Positions 32,757 through 41,822 of a stretch of 43,291 nucleotides of DNA are shown piece by piece (positions within the stretch are counted from its first letter, which is position 1; each line of letters opens with the position of its first letter). Where the stretch lies: positions 1 through 43,291 of the forward strand of contig JBIILZ010000018.1 in assembly GCA_044338255.1 (NCBI GenBank), in the 5' to 3' direction. Source of the stretch: CAIUVD01 sp044338255. GTDB lineage: Bacteria > Planctomycetota > UBA11346. The notes under the pieces were generated by a model that worked only from the letters and a program-made list of their open reading frames with translations, searched no databases and was not told where the DNA came from. The position numbers and the translations under genes were made by a program.

Positions 32757-34280
32757 CTAGTCGAGAGTCGCTTGTTCACCCGTGCGGATGATCTCGACGA
32801 CTTCCAGGGGCGTCGCCGCCTCGAGCAGATGATCCTCGACGTAGACGCTGTTCTCGAGCATACCGGCGATCCGCGCCTGGAGGCGCTGATGCACGCGCGG
32901 CTGCCCGGCGGGAGTCAGGAGCACGAACAGCAGGCGGGCGCGTTCGCTGCTGCCCTCGACGGCGATGCCTAGGCGTGAGCGAACGATGAACAACGCCGCT
33001 TTGGCCAGTCCCGGTAAGCGCGCATGCGGCAGGGCGATGCCCTTGCCAAGGTAGGTCCCCGCGAGGCGCTCGCGCTCCATGACCGCACGGATGATGAGGT
33101 CGCGTTCAAGTGGCAGCTCTTCGGCGGGCACCCGGGCGAAGGCTGTACGCAGGGCCTCGGCGAGGTTCGGGGCATCGACATCGAGCACCACCCGCCCGGA
33201 GGTCAGATGGTCGATGAGCGTGATCGGCGTCTCGCTTTCGAACTCATCGCCGATGGTACCGACGACCTCTTCGAGGATGTCTTCGAGGGTGATGATCCCC
33301 GTCCACTTGCCGTCGGGATTCTGCACCAGGGCCATCTGCAACCGCCGGCGCTGCATCTCGGCGAGCACGCTCTCGAGATTGCTCGATTCGGGAACCACCA
33401 TCAGCGGCCGCACGAGGGTCCGCAGGTCGATCGGATCGCCTTGCTGAGCGCGGTGGAAATAGCGCTGGTAAAAGAGGTCCTTGACGTGGATGAAGCCGAC
33501 CGGCTTCTCTTGGTCCTGATCGATCAGCGGGAAGCGCGAGAACGGCCAGGTGCCGAGGAACTCGAGGGTGTCCTTCCAATGCAGGTCCGCGAGCAGGCAG
33601 CGCACCTGGCTGCGATGGCGCATGGCGTCTTTGACCGTGAGCTCGCCGAACTCGAAGATGTTCTCCATGAACAGCAGGCGGCGGAAGCTCATCAGCCCGT
33701 GCTCTTGGCTCTGATCGAGGAGGATGCGCAGTTCGTCCTCGCTGTGCGGCGTTTCGGCGGTGTCCTTGCGCAGTCCCATGAGACGCAGCAGGCCCTGGGC
33801 CGACGAGGTCAGCAGCCACAGCAGCGGGTAGAGCGCGTGGTGGCACCACAACATCGGCCGGGCCGTAAGCAGGGCGCAGCGCTCGGCGTAGCGGAAGGCC
33901 AGGGATTTAGGCAGCAGCTCGCTGGCGACGATCACCAGATAGGTAGCCATGAGGAAGCCCAGGCCATGGCCGATGGCCTTGACCATCGCCGTCTCGCCGA
34001 AGAGGTAGGCTAGGCCATGCTCGATGGGTTCGGCGATGCCGCCTTCGATGATGATGCCGATTCCCAAGGTCGCGCCGGTGATGCCGACCTGGACCACCGA
34101 CAGGTACTCATCCATCTGCCCTTGGATGCGCTGGATGATCTTGGCGCGGTTGTCGCCAGCATCGATCAGCTCTTCGACACGGCTGCCGCGGACGCGCACC
34201 AGCGCGAACTCGGCGAGCACGAAGAAGAAGTTGATCAGGAGGAGGAAGATCCCCAATGCCCACAGCAGCGCCTCGTTCAC
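32757..34280 (-). CDS. CNNM-CBS transporter fused to a PTS EIIA domain
   Basis: A 507-residue membrane protein. Residues 1-165 are a CNNM (DUF21) domain with about four membrane helices, including IVASELLPKSLAFRYAERCA. Residues about 200-345 are a CBS pair (GELTVKDAMRHRSQ, then IITLEDILEEVVGTIGDEFE). Such proteins transport or sense divalent cations such as magnesium or cobalt. The usual C-terminal CorC/HlyC domain is replaced by residues about 365-505, which look like a PTS EIIA type 2 (fructose/mannitol or nitrogen-PTS) domain with the phosphohistidine H419 in GIALPHARLPG. Start is GTG 34280, directly after the purSL stop, with GGAG 6 bases upstream. The fusion implies phosphorylation control of cation transport; EI and HPr are not in the window. 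Confidence 0.85.
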   Translation of the reverse strand: MNEALLWALGIFLLLINFFFVLAEFALVRVRGSRVEELIDAGDNRAKIIQRIQGQMDEYLSVVQVGITGATLGIGIIIEGGIAEPIEHGLAYLFGETAMVKAIGHGLGFLMATYLVIVASELLPKSLAFRYAERCALLTARPMLWCHHALYPLLWLLTSSAQGLLRLMGLRKDTAETPHSEDELRILLDQSQEHGLMSFRRLLFMENIFEFGELTVKDAMRHRSQVRCLLADLHWKDTLEFLGTWPFSRFPLIDQDQEKPVGFIHVKDLFYQRYFHRAQQGDPIDLRTLVRPLMVVPESSNLESVLAEMQRRRLQMALVQNPDGKWTGIITLEDILEEVVGTIGDEFESETPITLIDHLTSGRVVLDVDAPNLAEALRTAFARVPAEELPLERDLIIRAVMERERLAGTYLGKGIALPHARLPGLAKAALFIVRSRLGIAVEGSSERARLLFVLLTPAGQPRVHQRLQARIAGMLENSVYVEDHLLEAATPLEVVEIIRTGEQATLD

Positions 34281-37133
34281 TTACAGCTCCATGACCCGCA
34301 GGGTGCCCTGCCAGGCAGCCTTCAAGTCGCTGAGCGGAGCGGTGAAGGCCGCCCCATGACCGCGCACTTTGAGCACCGGCTCGGCGATGGTGTGCCCGAT
34401 CAGCGCATGCGGGATGCGGCTCAGGAAAGCGTGCGCCTGGGCGAGCTTGGCGGCGGGAATCGTCAGCACGATGCGGCTCTGCGATTCGCTGAACAGCACC
34501 CGGTCGAGGCTGGTGATGCCTTCGACCGGGACCTTGCCGAGATCGAGGTCCATGCCGATGCCGCCGGCGAAGGCCATTTCGGCGAGGGTCACGCCGAGAC
34601 CGCCGTCGGAGCAGTCGTGCGCGGCACTGACCAGACCGGCGTGGATGACGGCGGCGGTGGCGTCGAGCATCGGCTTGGAGAGGGCGCGATCGACCTTGGG
34701 CACGATCCCGCCGCTGACGCCGAGCAGGCCCAGGTATTCGCTGCCGGCCATCTCGTTGCGGGTCACGCCGACCACCACCACTAGGTCGCCGACCGCCTTC
34801 GCATCCATGGTGATCGAGCGCTTGATGTCGGGGACCACGGTCAAAGCAGTGATCAGCAAGGTGTGCGGAATCTTGATGGTCTTGCCGGCGAAGGTGAATT
34901 CGTTGGACAGGCTGTCCTTGCCGCTGACGAACGGCGTGCCGTAGTACATCGCCAAATCGTAGCACGCCTCGCAGGCGCGGACCAGGGCGCCAAAGACCGC
35001 CGGATCGGTGCACTTGGCCCACGAGAAGTTGTCGAGGATCGCGACCTTGTCGATCGGGGCCCCGACGCACACCAGGTTGCGCAACGCTTCCTCGATGCCG
35101 GAAGCCGTGGCGTGGTAGGCATCGACATCGCTGAAGTTGGTGTTCAGGCCGCAGGCGACGGCGACGCCACGATCACTGCCGGGGATGGGAGCGACAACCG
35201 CAGCATCCGACGGACCATCATGGGCCACGCCGACCAGCGGCTTGACGATCGAGCCCGCCTGGACCTCGTGATCGTACTGGCGGATGACCCATTCCTTGCT
35301 CGCGACGTTCGGCCGCGCCAGCACCGCGCAGAGGGTTTGTGCCAAGTCCGTAGGCGCGCTGTAGACCGCATCGCGCTCAACCGGTGGCACGAAGACCGCG
35401 GAGCGCTTGAGGCGCGGCACGCCGTCGTGCAGGAAGTGCATGTCGAGATCGGCCATGCGCTCGCCATGCCAAAACAGTTCAAGGCGCTTGCTGCCGCTGA
35501 TGTCGCCGATGTCGAAGGCCTCGACGCCCTCAGAAGCGAAGATCGCCAGCACTTCCGCGACGTTTTCGGGACGCACGGTCATGACCATGCGCTCTTGCGA
35601 TTCGCTGATCCAGATCTCGGGATAGCTCAGGCCGGCGTACTTCAGCAGCACGCGATCGAGATGGATGCGTGCGCCGTGCTCGGCGGAGATTTCGCCGCAG
35701 GCCGAGGACAGGCCGCCGGCACCGCAATCGGTGGCGGCGGTGAATAGACCCTTGGCGCTGCATTGCAGCAAGGTGTCCATGACGCGCTTCTCTTCGATGG
35801 CATTGCCGATCTGCACCGCGCCAGAGGAGACCACTTCCGACTTGTCGGTGAGCTCGGCGGAGCTGAACGTTGCGCCGTGAATGCCGTCACGGCCGGTGCG
35901 CCCGCCAGCGACGATCAGATGGTCGCCGATGAGCGCAGCTTTCTCGATGCGCTCCTTGGGGATCAGGCCGCCGGTGCCGCAGAACACCAGGGGATTGCCG
36001 ACGTAACGCGAATCGAAGCGGATCGCGCCGTTGACCGTGGGAATGCCCATACGGTTGCCGTAGTCGCGCACGCCATTGACGACGCCGCGCATCAGGCGCC
36101 GCGGATGGATGGTGCCTGGGGGCAGGGCCTCAGCCTTGGCATCGAGATCGCCGAAGCAGAAGACGTTGGTGTTGAAGATCGGCTTGGCGCCGAGGCCGGT
36201 GGCGATGACGTCGCGGATGACGCCGCCGAGGCCGGTGTTGGCGCCGCCGTAGGGCTCGATCGCCGACGGGCGATTGTGGGTCTCGACCTTGATGCAGACG
36301 CCGTTGGCCTCATCGAACTCGATGACCCCCGAGTTATCTTTGAAAACCGATAAGCACCACGGGCGATCGAGCTCCTTGGTGGCGCGGGCAATGGTCTGCT
36401 TGAGCAGGTTGTCGATGATCCGGGTGCCGTGCTGATCGGTGTACTCGACCAGGCCCTTGAGGGTCTTGTGCACGCAGTGCTCGGACCAGGTCTGGGCCAG
36501 GGATTCGAGTTCGATGTCGCTGGGAGCGCGCTGTTCCTTGCGGAAATAGGCTTGGATCGCGAGCATCTCATCGAGGGTCAGGCTCAGGCAGCCGTCCTGC
36601 GAGAGCTTCATCAGGCCGGCAGCATCGAGGCCGTCGATGGCCACTTCCGTACGCTTCTGCACCAGCTGGCCACCGGGGGCCTTGAGGCGCACCGCCTCGC
36701 GGGGATCGATGGCGGCTTCTTCGATGGCCTGATTGGCGAGGGCCTTCCAGGCCAGGGTCTGGCAGTCGGCGTCGGTGGCGCCGACGATTTCGACCCGCGT
36801 GCCGATGCGCACCAGGGTGAGGGTCACGCCAAGGTCCTTGGCGCCCTTGATCACCGAAGCTTCGACGGGGTCCATGACCCCGGTCTTGCGCTGCACCTCG
36901 ATGACCCGGCGGCCCCCTGCCGTGGGCGTGACCAGCGCCGAACGTTCGGTGATAGGATCGGCCAGCAGGCGCGCCACCCGGGCCAGGCCCGCGTCATCGA
37001 ATTCCCCCTGCACGAGGTAGTAGCGACTTTTACGCAGGTCCTTGAGATCGAGGCCAAGAAGCTTGGCTTCATGGACGAGATGCAGGTCGATGCTGGTTAG
37101 GGCGGGGAGGACGTCGATGCGGGCGGTCTTCAT
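34281..37133 (-). CDS. purL: FGAM synthase with fused PurS domains (PurSL)
   Basis: A 950-residue enzyme for the fourth step of purine synthesis, converting FGAR to FGAM. The C-terminal 740 residues correspond to the small PurL (TWSEHCVHKTLKG, KVETHNRPSAIEPYGGANTGLGGVIRD, GRTGRDGIHGATFSS, then the second half with GAPIDKVAILDNFSW and AHDCSDGGLGVTLAEMAFAGG). The first 150 residues hold two PurS-like repeats (starting at about 1 and 77). No glutaminase domain is present, so a separate PurQ is needed. ATG 37133 is preferred over an in-frame GTG at 37142. It heads the operon leading to lepB. Its stop abuts the CNNM start. Confidence 0.93.
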   Translation of the reverse strand: MKTARIDVLPALTSIDLHLVHEAKLLGLDLKDLRKSRYYLVQGEFDDAGLARVARLLADPITERSALVTPTAGGRRVIEVQRKTGVMDPVEASVIKGAKDLGVTLTLVRIGTRVEIVGATDADCQTLAWKALANQAIEEAAIDPREAVRLKAPGGQLVQKRTEVAIDGLDAAGLMKLSQDGCLSLTLDEMLAIQAYFRKEQRAPSDIELESLAQTWSEHCVHKTLKGLVEYTDQHGTRIIDNLLKQTIARATKELDRPWCLSVFKDNSGVIEFDEANGVCIKVETHNRPSAIEPYGGANTGLGGVIRDVIATGLGAKPIFNTNVFCFGDLDAKAEALPPGTIHPRRLMRGVVNGVRDYGNRMGIPTVNGAIRFDSRYVGNPLVFCGTGGLIPKERIEKAALIGDHLIVAGGRTGRDGIHGATFSSAELTDKSEVVSSGAVQIGNAIEEKRVMDTLLQCSAKGLFTAATDCGAGGLSSACGEISAEHGARIHLDRVLLKYAGLSYPEIWISESQERMVMTVRPENVAEVLAIFASEGVEAFDIGDISGSKRLELFWHGERMADLDMHFLHDGVPRLKRSAVFVPPVERDAVYSAPTDLAQTLCAVLARPNVASKEWVIRQYDHEVQAGSIVKPLVGVAHDGPSDAAVVAPIPGSDRGVAVACGLNTNFSDVDAYHATASGIEEALRNLVCVGAPIDKVAILDNFSWAKCTDPAVFGALVRACEACYDLAMYYGTPFVSGKDSLSNEFTFAGKTIKIPHTLLITALTVVPDIKRSITMDAKAVGDLVVVVGVTRNEMAGSEYLGLLGVSGGIVPKVDRALSKPMLDATAAVIHAGLVSAAHDCSDGGLGVTLAEMAFAGGIGMDLDLGKVPVEGITSLDRVLFSESQSRIVLTIPAAKLAQAHAFLSRIPHALIGHTIAEPVLKVRGHGAAFTAPLSDLKAAWQGTLRVMEL
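34287..34290 (-). promoter_or_regulatory. Ribosome-binding site within the purSL end
   Basis: GGAG in the last codons of purSL is 6 bases upstream of GTG 34280, supporting that start and coupling of the two genes. Confidence 0.65.
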
Positions 37134-37299
37134 GGCGGGCACGAGAGTATGCCGATCATCAAATGGGCCAGTGTTGACCGCCGAGCCACAGATTGGCAGT
37201 TGGCGAGGGCCTCGGGACCTACACCATAGGTCTCCATAACTCCCAGTCTTAGCCCGGTTTTACCACCTTCACCCGTACCCCCGGTTACCGCCAAACATC
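37134..37299. promoter_or_regulatory. Divergent promoter region purSL / phosphomannomutase
   Basis: A 166-base gap between divergent starts. It must carry both promoters. No convincing -35/-10 pair or operator could be picked out by eye. Confidence 0.4.
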
Positions 37300-38625
37300 A
37301 TGCCCGATCCGTTCAAAGCTTATGATATCCGCGGTCTTTATCCGCAGGAACTCAACGAAACCCTAGCCTACCACATCGGTAATGCCACGGCGCAAGTATT
37401 ACAGCTATCCGGAAAGCGTTACACCGTCGGCCGCGACATGCGCGTCTCCGGTCCGGCACTGAAACAAGCCTTCATGCGCGGCCTGGTTGATGCCGGCGTG
37501 ATCGTCATCGACGTCGGCATGGTCTCGACCCCGACGGTGACCTTCAGCATGCATCACCTCGACACCGCCGGCGGCGCGATGATCACCGCCAGCCATAATC
37601 CCGCCGGCTATGGCGGCGTCAAAATCACCGGCCCCGGCTTCAAGCCCATCGGCGGCGGCACGGGTATGGAAGAGATCGAAACCATCGCCCGTCTGGCGCA
37701 GGTCTTCAAAGCTCCCGGCGGTCGGATCGAGGAAGCCTTCACCCTCGACGCGTATGCCTCCTACCTCGCCAAGCTGTGGAATCCCAAGCGTCCGCTGAAG
37801 GTCGTGGTCGATGGCGGCAACGGCATTATCGGCACCCTCTTCCAGCACCTCGCCCCGAAGCTCCCCAATCTGACCATCATCCCGCTGTATTTCGATCCCG
37901 ATGGCCGCTTCCCCAACCATGAGGCCAATCCGCTGAAGAACGAGAACCTCGCCGACCTGGTGGCGAAGGTGAAAGCGGAAAAAGCCGACTTCGGCGCCGG
38001 ATTCGATGGCGACGGCGACCGCTGTGCGCTGGTCGACGAGAGCGGTGGCATCATCACCTGCGATCTCACCACCGCCCTCCTCGCGAAGTACTTCCTGGCC
38101 AAGGAACCAGGGGCGACGGTCGCCTATGACCTGCGCTCGTCGAAAGTGGTGCCCGAGTTCATCGCCACCCTCGGCGGCAAGCCGGTCGAGACCCGCGTCG
38201 GCCACAGCTTCATCAAGCAGACCATGAAGGAGCACCACGCGATCTTCGCCGGCGAGCTCTCCGGGCATTATTATTTCCGCGATTTCTACGGTGCGGATTC
38301 CGGCCTGTTCGCCTTCCTGCTGCTCGGCAACATCATCAGCGAGAGCACCTCGCTGGCGGGTTTGATCAAGCCCTTGATGAAGTATTTCCACACCGGCGAG
38401 ATCAACTTCAAGGTCGCGGATACAGCAGCGGTCTTCGCCCGCGCCAAGGCCCTGCCCGGCGGCAAGGTCGAGGAACTCGACGGTGTCACCGTGCGTTTCG
38501 CCGATTGGTGGTTCAATCTCCGCGCCTCCAACACCGAGCCGGTGGTGCGCCTGAACCTTGAAGCCGACAGCGCCGCCCTGCGCGACGCTAAATTGGCTGA
38601 GATCAAGAAACTGATCAGCGGCTGA
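37300..38625 (+). CDS. manB: Phosphomannomutase/phosphoglucomutase
   Basis: A 441-residue alpha-phosphohexomutase that interconverts hexose 6- and 1-phosphates for nucleotide-sugar and envelope synthesis. The phosphoserine is S98 in TASHNPAGYGGVK; the metal loop is DGDGDR (236-241); GELSGHYYF carries the sugar-binding loop; and the phosphate site RASNTEP is near the C terminus. GELSGHYYF is typical of bifunctional mannose/glucose enzymes. All four domains are complete. It is transcribed alone, divergent from purSL, and ends at a strong hairpin. Confidence 0.93.
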   Translation: MPDPFKAYDIRGLYPQELNETLAYHIGNATAQVLQLSGKRYTVGRDMRVSGPALKQAFMRGLVDAGVIVIDVGMVSTPTVTFSMHHLDTAGGAMITASHNPAGYGGVKITGPGFKPIGGGTGMEEIETIARLAQVFKAPGGRIEEAFTLDAYASYLAKLWNPKRPLKVVVDGGNGIIGTLFQHLAPKLPNLTIIPLYFDPDGRFPNHEANPLKNENLADLVAKVKAEKADFGAGFDGDGDRCALVDESGGIITCDLTTALLAKYFLAKEPGATVAYDLRSSKVVPEFIATLGGKPVETRVGHSFIKQTMKEHHAIFAGELSGHYYFRDFYGADSGLFAFLLLGNIISESTSLAGLIKPLMKYFHTGEINFKVADTAAVFARAKALPGGKVEELDGVTVRFADWWFNLRASNTEPVVRLNLEADSAALRDAKLAEIKKLISG

Positions 38626-38641
38626 TCTGAACTCTTTTGCC

Positions 38642-38684
38642 CGGTAGGCTCGGTAGGCTCGACCTGCCGAGCCTACCGAATTTT
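38642..38684. terminator. Bidirectional terminator with two alternative 5' arms
   Basis: CGAGCCTACCG (38668-38678) can pair with CGGTAGGCTCG at 38651-38661 (11 bp, 6-base loop). Extended by one base, it can instead pair with the first copy at 38642-38653 (12 bp, longer loop). AATTTT follows. It lies between convergent genes (manB and the thioredoxin-fold lipoprotein gene) and would serve both. Confidence 0.75.
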
Positions 38685-38697
38685 CAAAAGTCGGAAT

Positions 38698-39198
38698 TCA
38701 CTGCCCTAAAATGGAAGACGCGGCATCGATCCATGGCTGAGTCGGCAAAGGTATCTGATCCATCTGGCCGATCTTCTTACCGCTGGCATCAAGGAACATG
38801 ACGGCCGGGAATTGGCTCACGCCCAGGCTGGTGTACAATTGCGAATTCTGCTCCTTCAACTCGCTCGATTGCGGCTTGTCGTTGGGAAAATCCAGTTCCA
38901 GCAAGACCACATGCTCTTCTGCCCAAGCGCTGAATTCGGGGGTATCGAAGACCACGCGCTTTAATTCGATGCACCCGCCACACCAATCGCTACCGGAGAA
39001 AACGGCGAGGATCGGTTTTTTTTCGGTGGCCGCCCGCTTCAGCGCCAACTGGTAATCTTCCAGCCATTCCCCCGAGGCGATGCCGGCAGGAGCGGTCATA
39101 GGTTTAGTCCCCGAGGTGGAGGCCGCCGCTGACGTACACGCCACCACGAGCAACATCATTGTCAACATGACCAGCACGGTGGTAACAAACATGCGCAT
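38698..39198 (-). CDS. Thioredoxin-fold lipoprotein
   Basis: A 166-residue secreted protein. The N-terminal hydrophobic segment ends in a lipobox (LLVVAC, lipid-modified C21). The mature part is a thioredoxin fold with the active-site motif C73-G-G-C76 in GSDWCGGCIELKR, followed by QFPAVMFLDASGKKIG with the cis-proline region. This is the DUF255/thioredoxin_7-like type found in periplasmic thiol-disulfide enzymes. ATG 39198 is fixed by GAGGAG 6 bases upstream (39205-39210). It would sit on the periplasmic side of a membrane and reduce or oxidise disulfides. It is the last gene of the psd-pssA operon region. Confidence 0.85.
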   Translation of the reverse strand: MRMFVTTVLVMLTMMLLVVACTSAAASTSGTKPMTAPAGIASGEWLEDYQLALKRAATEKKPILAVFSGSDWCGGCIELKRVVFDTPEFSAWAEEHVVLLELDFPNDKPQSSELKEQNSQLYTSLGVSQFPAVMFLDASGKKIGQMDQIPLPTQPWIDAASSILGQ

Positions 39199-39241
39199 AA
39201 TCAGCTCCTCGATCGCCGTGGCGATCCGTGTTTCGTCATCC

Positions 39242-40219
39242 CTACCCGCGCTCGAACTCCCACCGGCACTCGCCGCAGACCCAGTCGATGCACGACCAGG
39301 CATTCTTATCATCGACCACGGCTTCGCCGATGGTCGAGCCGATGGTAGAACCACCGGGGATGTCGCGCACCGGTGCTTCACCTCGACACAAGGTGACGCG
39401 CCGGGCATCGCAGCCGCCGGTGTAGGCGCGGGCCCAGGTTCTCCAGTCAGTACGATGCAGAGCCGCAAACCGTTTGGCCAAAGCCGGCAAGGTCGGATCG
39501 ACGGGAATCCAGACCCCGCCGGCGGCTTCGACTTCGAGCCAAAAGTGCGGATTGGCCAATGCCGTATGGGCGATAACCCCGGAACACAGCCGCCAAGGAC
39601 GACCAATATCGGTCAGGCGCTGACCGACGGCGAAGGTCAGATCGAGGCAACTGCCGGACATCCGACCATGATAGTCATCGTTGGGACGATGATGACGATA
39701 GCCGTAGGTAAAACCTTCGATGACCTCCTCGACCAGGGGCAAGAGGTCCGCCGCCGCCCGCCGCTCTGGGCGGGTCTTGACCGTCGCACAGGCCTCGGCC
39801 TCGGCGCTATAGACCTTCACATGCGTCTTAGTCACCGCCTGCGGTACCGACCACTCTTCATTGACGGCGTCCTGCAGACGCGGAATCCACCAGCGGATCG
39901 ACTGTGGTTCTTGGGGCAGGAACAAGCGATGCGAACGCGTCACATAGCGCGAGGCGGCGCGATCTTCGCCGGCAACGAAGGGTGCGAACCAGCCGAGGAA
40001 ACGCTGCCAACGGGCGCGCAGGATCGGCGCCTCGTCGAGCCGATCCGATAACCAGTTCACCGCCGCAAAGGCATCGATGCCTTCCGGGGTGGTCGGCAAT
40101 CCGGCGCTGACCCAGGCCTCTACCCGCACCGGTTCGACCCCCAACCAGGCGGCGAGTTCGCCAGCGGGCCGCAAGGGATGCGGATGTTCAGCGCCCGGCT
40201 GCAACATCAGCTGCAACAT
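39242..40219 (-). CDS. Transglutaminase-like protein
   Basis: A 325-residue soluble protein with the transglutaminase/papain-like fold. The catalytic triad is visible: C191 in SGSCLDLTFAVGQ, H225 in ANPHFWLEV and D241 in IPVDPTLP. The N-terminal 100 residues are helical and unrecognised; three paired cysteines near the C terminus (CIDWVCGEC) could bind metal. Bacterial members are mostly cysteine proteases or amidases, so the reaction cannot be stated. The start overlaps the pssA stop by one base (TGATG), in a duplicated CAACATCAGCTG; a second ATG at 40207 is also possible. No signal peptide is seen. Confidence 0.78.
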   Translation of the reverse strand: MLQLMLQPGAEHPHPLRPAGELAAWLGVEPVRVEAWVSAGLPTTPEGIDAFAAVNWLSDRLDEAPILRARWQRFLGWFAPFVAGEDRAASRYVTRSHRLFLPQEPQSIRWWIPRLQDAVNEEWSVPQAVTKTHVKVYSAEAEACATVKTRPERRAAADLLPLVEEVIEGFTYGYRHHRPNDDYHGRMSGSCLDLTFAVGQRLTDIGRPWRLCSGVIAHTALANPHFWLEVEAAGGVWIPVDPTLPALAKRFAALHRTDWRTWARAYTGGCDARRVTLCRGEAPVRDIPGGSTIGSTIGEAVVDDKNAWSCIDWVCGECRWEFERG

Positions 40220-41151
40220 CAGCGGCCTTCAGCCGGGCCTTCGACCCGCGTATAAGTATCGGTCGAGAGACCGACGTCTTCGGCGTCTTCGTCATCGTCC
40301 TCATCCATCGACTTGCCCTGGCGTAAGCGCGACACTGCCCGCAGCGCGGCAGCGCTCACGCCATAGAGCACGTAGCCGGTGGTGGCCACCACCAAGGTGA
40401 CCACCGGCGCCCAGACCAGGAACACCGCCACCATCAGCAAGAGGATCATCTTGCCGAAACCAATGCGGCCGAAGAGCGAGTTGCCGATGTGCGGGAAGCG
40501 GATGGTGCTGACCATCAACAAGGCGCTGGCCGTCATCACGATCAGGATGATCCAGCGGAAGGCGTCGATATGCAGCAATCCGCTGTAGTCCTTGAGGCTC
40601 GCCGGACTGGCCATCCACGCCGGCAGCCATTCCGGCTGCCGCTGATGGAGAAGGATCCAGGCACACACCAAGCCCGCCGCCCCCGGTGAGGGAACGCCAC
40701 GAAAATGCGGTGATTGGTCGCTCTTCGGCTCACTCGGGGCCGCCGCCTCGACATTGTAGCGGGCCAGGCGGATCGCCGCCAACACCGGATAGAGCACGGT
40801 CAGGAACCACAGGATGCGGATGCCATCGTCGAAGACCCCCGGCTGACCGAGGACCAGGCGATGCACGAGGATGGCCGGCGCGACCCCGAACGAGACGACA
40901 TCGCTGAGCGAATCCAGCTCGGCTCCGAAAGGGCCGTCCTGCTTGGTCATGCGCGCGACCTTGCCGTCGAACATATCGCAGACCATGGCGACGAAGATCA
41001 TGATCGCGCCGACGAACAGCTCATCATGCGCGGCGCAGAGGATTGCCGTGATCCCCGAAGCCAGATTGCCCGCAGTCAGCAAGGTCGGAGCCACCGGCAA
41101 GGTCTTGAGCCGCCGCATCCGCGCCCGGACCGAGGTCAGGCTTTGATTCAT
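40219..41151 (-). CDS. pssA: CDP-diacylglycerol-serine O-phosphatidyltransferase
   Basis: A 310-residue integral membrane enzyme that makes phosphatidylserine from CDP-diacylglycerol and serine. The CDP-alcohol phosphatidyltransferase signature DG-x2-AR-x8-G-x3-D-x3-D is exact in the segment starting DGKVAR and ending LSDVVSFG. Around eight membrane helices are visible, and the C terminus is an acidic tail (DEDDDEDAED). It overlaps psd by 4 bases (ATGA), so the two consecutive enzymes of phosphatidylethanolamine synthesis are coupled. This is the membrane-integral (Bacillus-type) PssA, not the E. coli phospholipase D-like type. Confidence 0.94.
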   Translation of the reverse strand: MNQSLTSVRARMRRLKTLPVAPTLLTAGNLASGITAILCAAHDELFVGAIMIFVAMVCDMFDGKVARMTKQDGPFGAELDSLSDVVSFGVAPAILVHRLVLGQPGVFDDGIRILWFLTVLYPVLAAIRLARYNVEAAAPSEPKSDQSPHFRGVPSPGAAGLVCAWILLHQRQPEWLPAWMASPASLKDYSGLLHIDAFRWIILIVMTASALLMVSTIRFPHIGNSLFGRIGFGKMILLLMVAVFLVWAPVVTLVVATTGYVLYGVSAAALRAVSRLRQGKSMDEDDDEDAEDVGLSTDTYTRVEGPAEGR

Positions 41152-41822
41152 GAGGGATTTCCCGTGAGCTCGATGAGGATCGTCTCACCGCACTTCACGC
41201 GATCACCCTTCTTGACTTTGATCACATGCGGAGTGTCGGCGGGAATCCACAGCTCGGTGCGTGAGCCGAACTTGATCATGCCGTAGAGCTCTCCCCGGCG
41301 CAGCAGATCGCCGACACCATGGGTACTGATGATCCGCCTCGCGATCAGGCCCGAAAGCTGCCGCACCAACAATTTGAGGCCGGGAGCCACCGCCGGGCTG
41401 GCGATGATGCCGAGGCTGTTGGCTTCGTTCTCGTGGGTGCAGTCAGGATGGCGGACGTCGAGGAACTTGCCGGGCTTGTAGGCGGCATAAACGATCTCGC
41501 CATCGACCGGCGAGCGGTTGACGTGGACATCGAAGACCGAGAGGAAGATGCCGACGCGCACCGCCCGACCCTTGATGAAGTCCGGCTCGTCGAGTTCGGT
41601 GACATCCCACACCAGGCCATCGGCAGGAGCCGTCAGGCAGCGTGCGTCACCTTGTGGGGTGCGGGCGGGATTGCGGAAGAACGCCACCGTGAAACACCAG
41701 AAGAACGCCGCCACGGCGTAGCCCACCCAGCGCACCGGGCCTTCGGGCAACAGCCACAGCGCCCAGGCGAAGAACAACGTGGCGGTAAGCAGGGTCGGAA
41801 TCCCCCAACGCGCGAAGGTCAT
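41148..41822 (-). CDS. psd: Phosphatidylserine decarboxylase
   Basis: A 224-residue proenzyme that decarboxylates phosphatidylserine to phosphatidylethanolamine. Self-cleavage at G186-S187 in KFGSRTELW would create the pyruvoyl group on S187; HVNRSPVDGEI is the other conserved segment. The length and GS cleavage site match the short (archaeal/Bacteroides-like) Psd type. Two N-terminal membrane helices anchor it. It overlaps both neighbours by 4 bases (ATGA): the small membrane protein gene upstream and pssA downstream. Confidence 0.93.
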   Translation of the reverse strand: MTFARWGIPTLLTATLFFAWALWLLPEGPVRWVGYAVAAFFWCFTVAFFRNPARTPQGDARCLTAPADGLVWDVTELDEPDFIKGRAVRVGIFLSVFDVHVNRSPVDGEIVYAAYKPGKFLDVRHPDCTHENEANSLGIIASPAVAPGLKLLVRQLSGLIARRIISTHGVGDLLRRGELYGMIKFGSRTELWIPADTPHVIKVKKGDRVKCGETILIELTGNPS

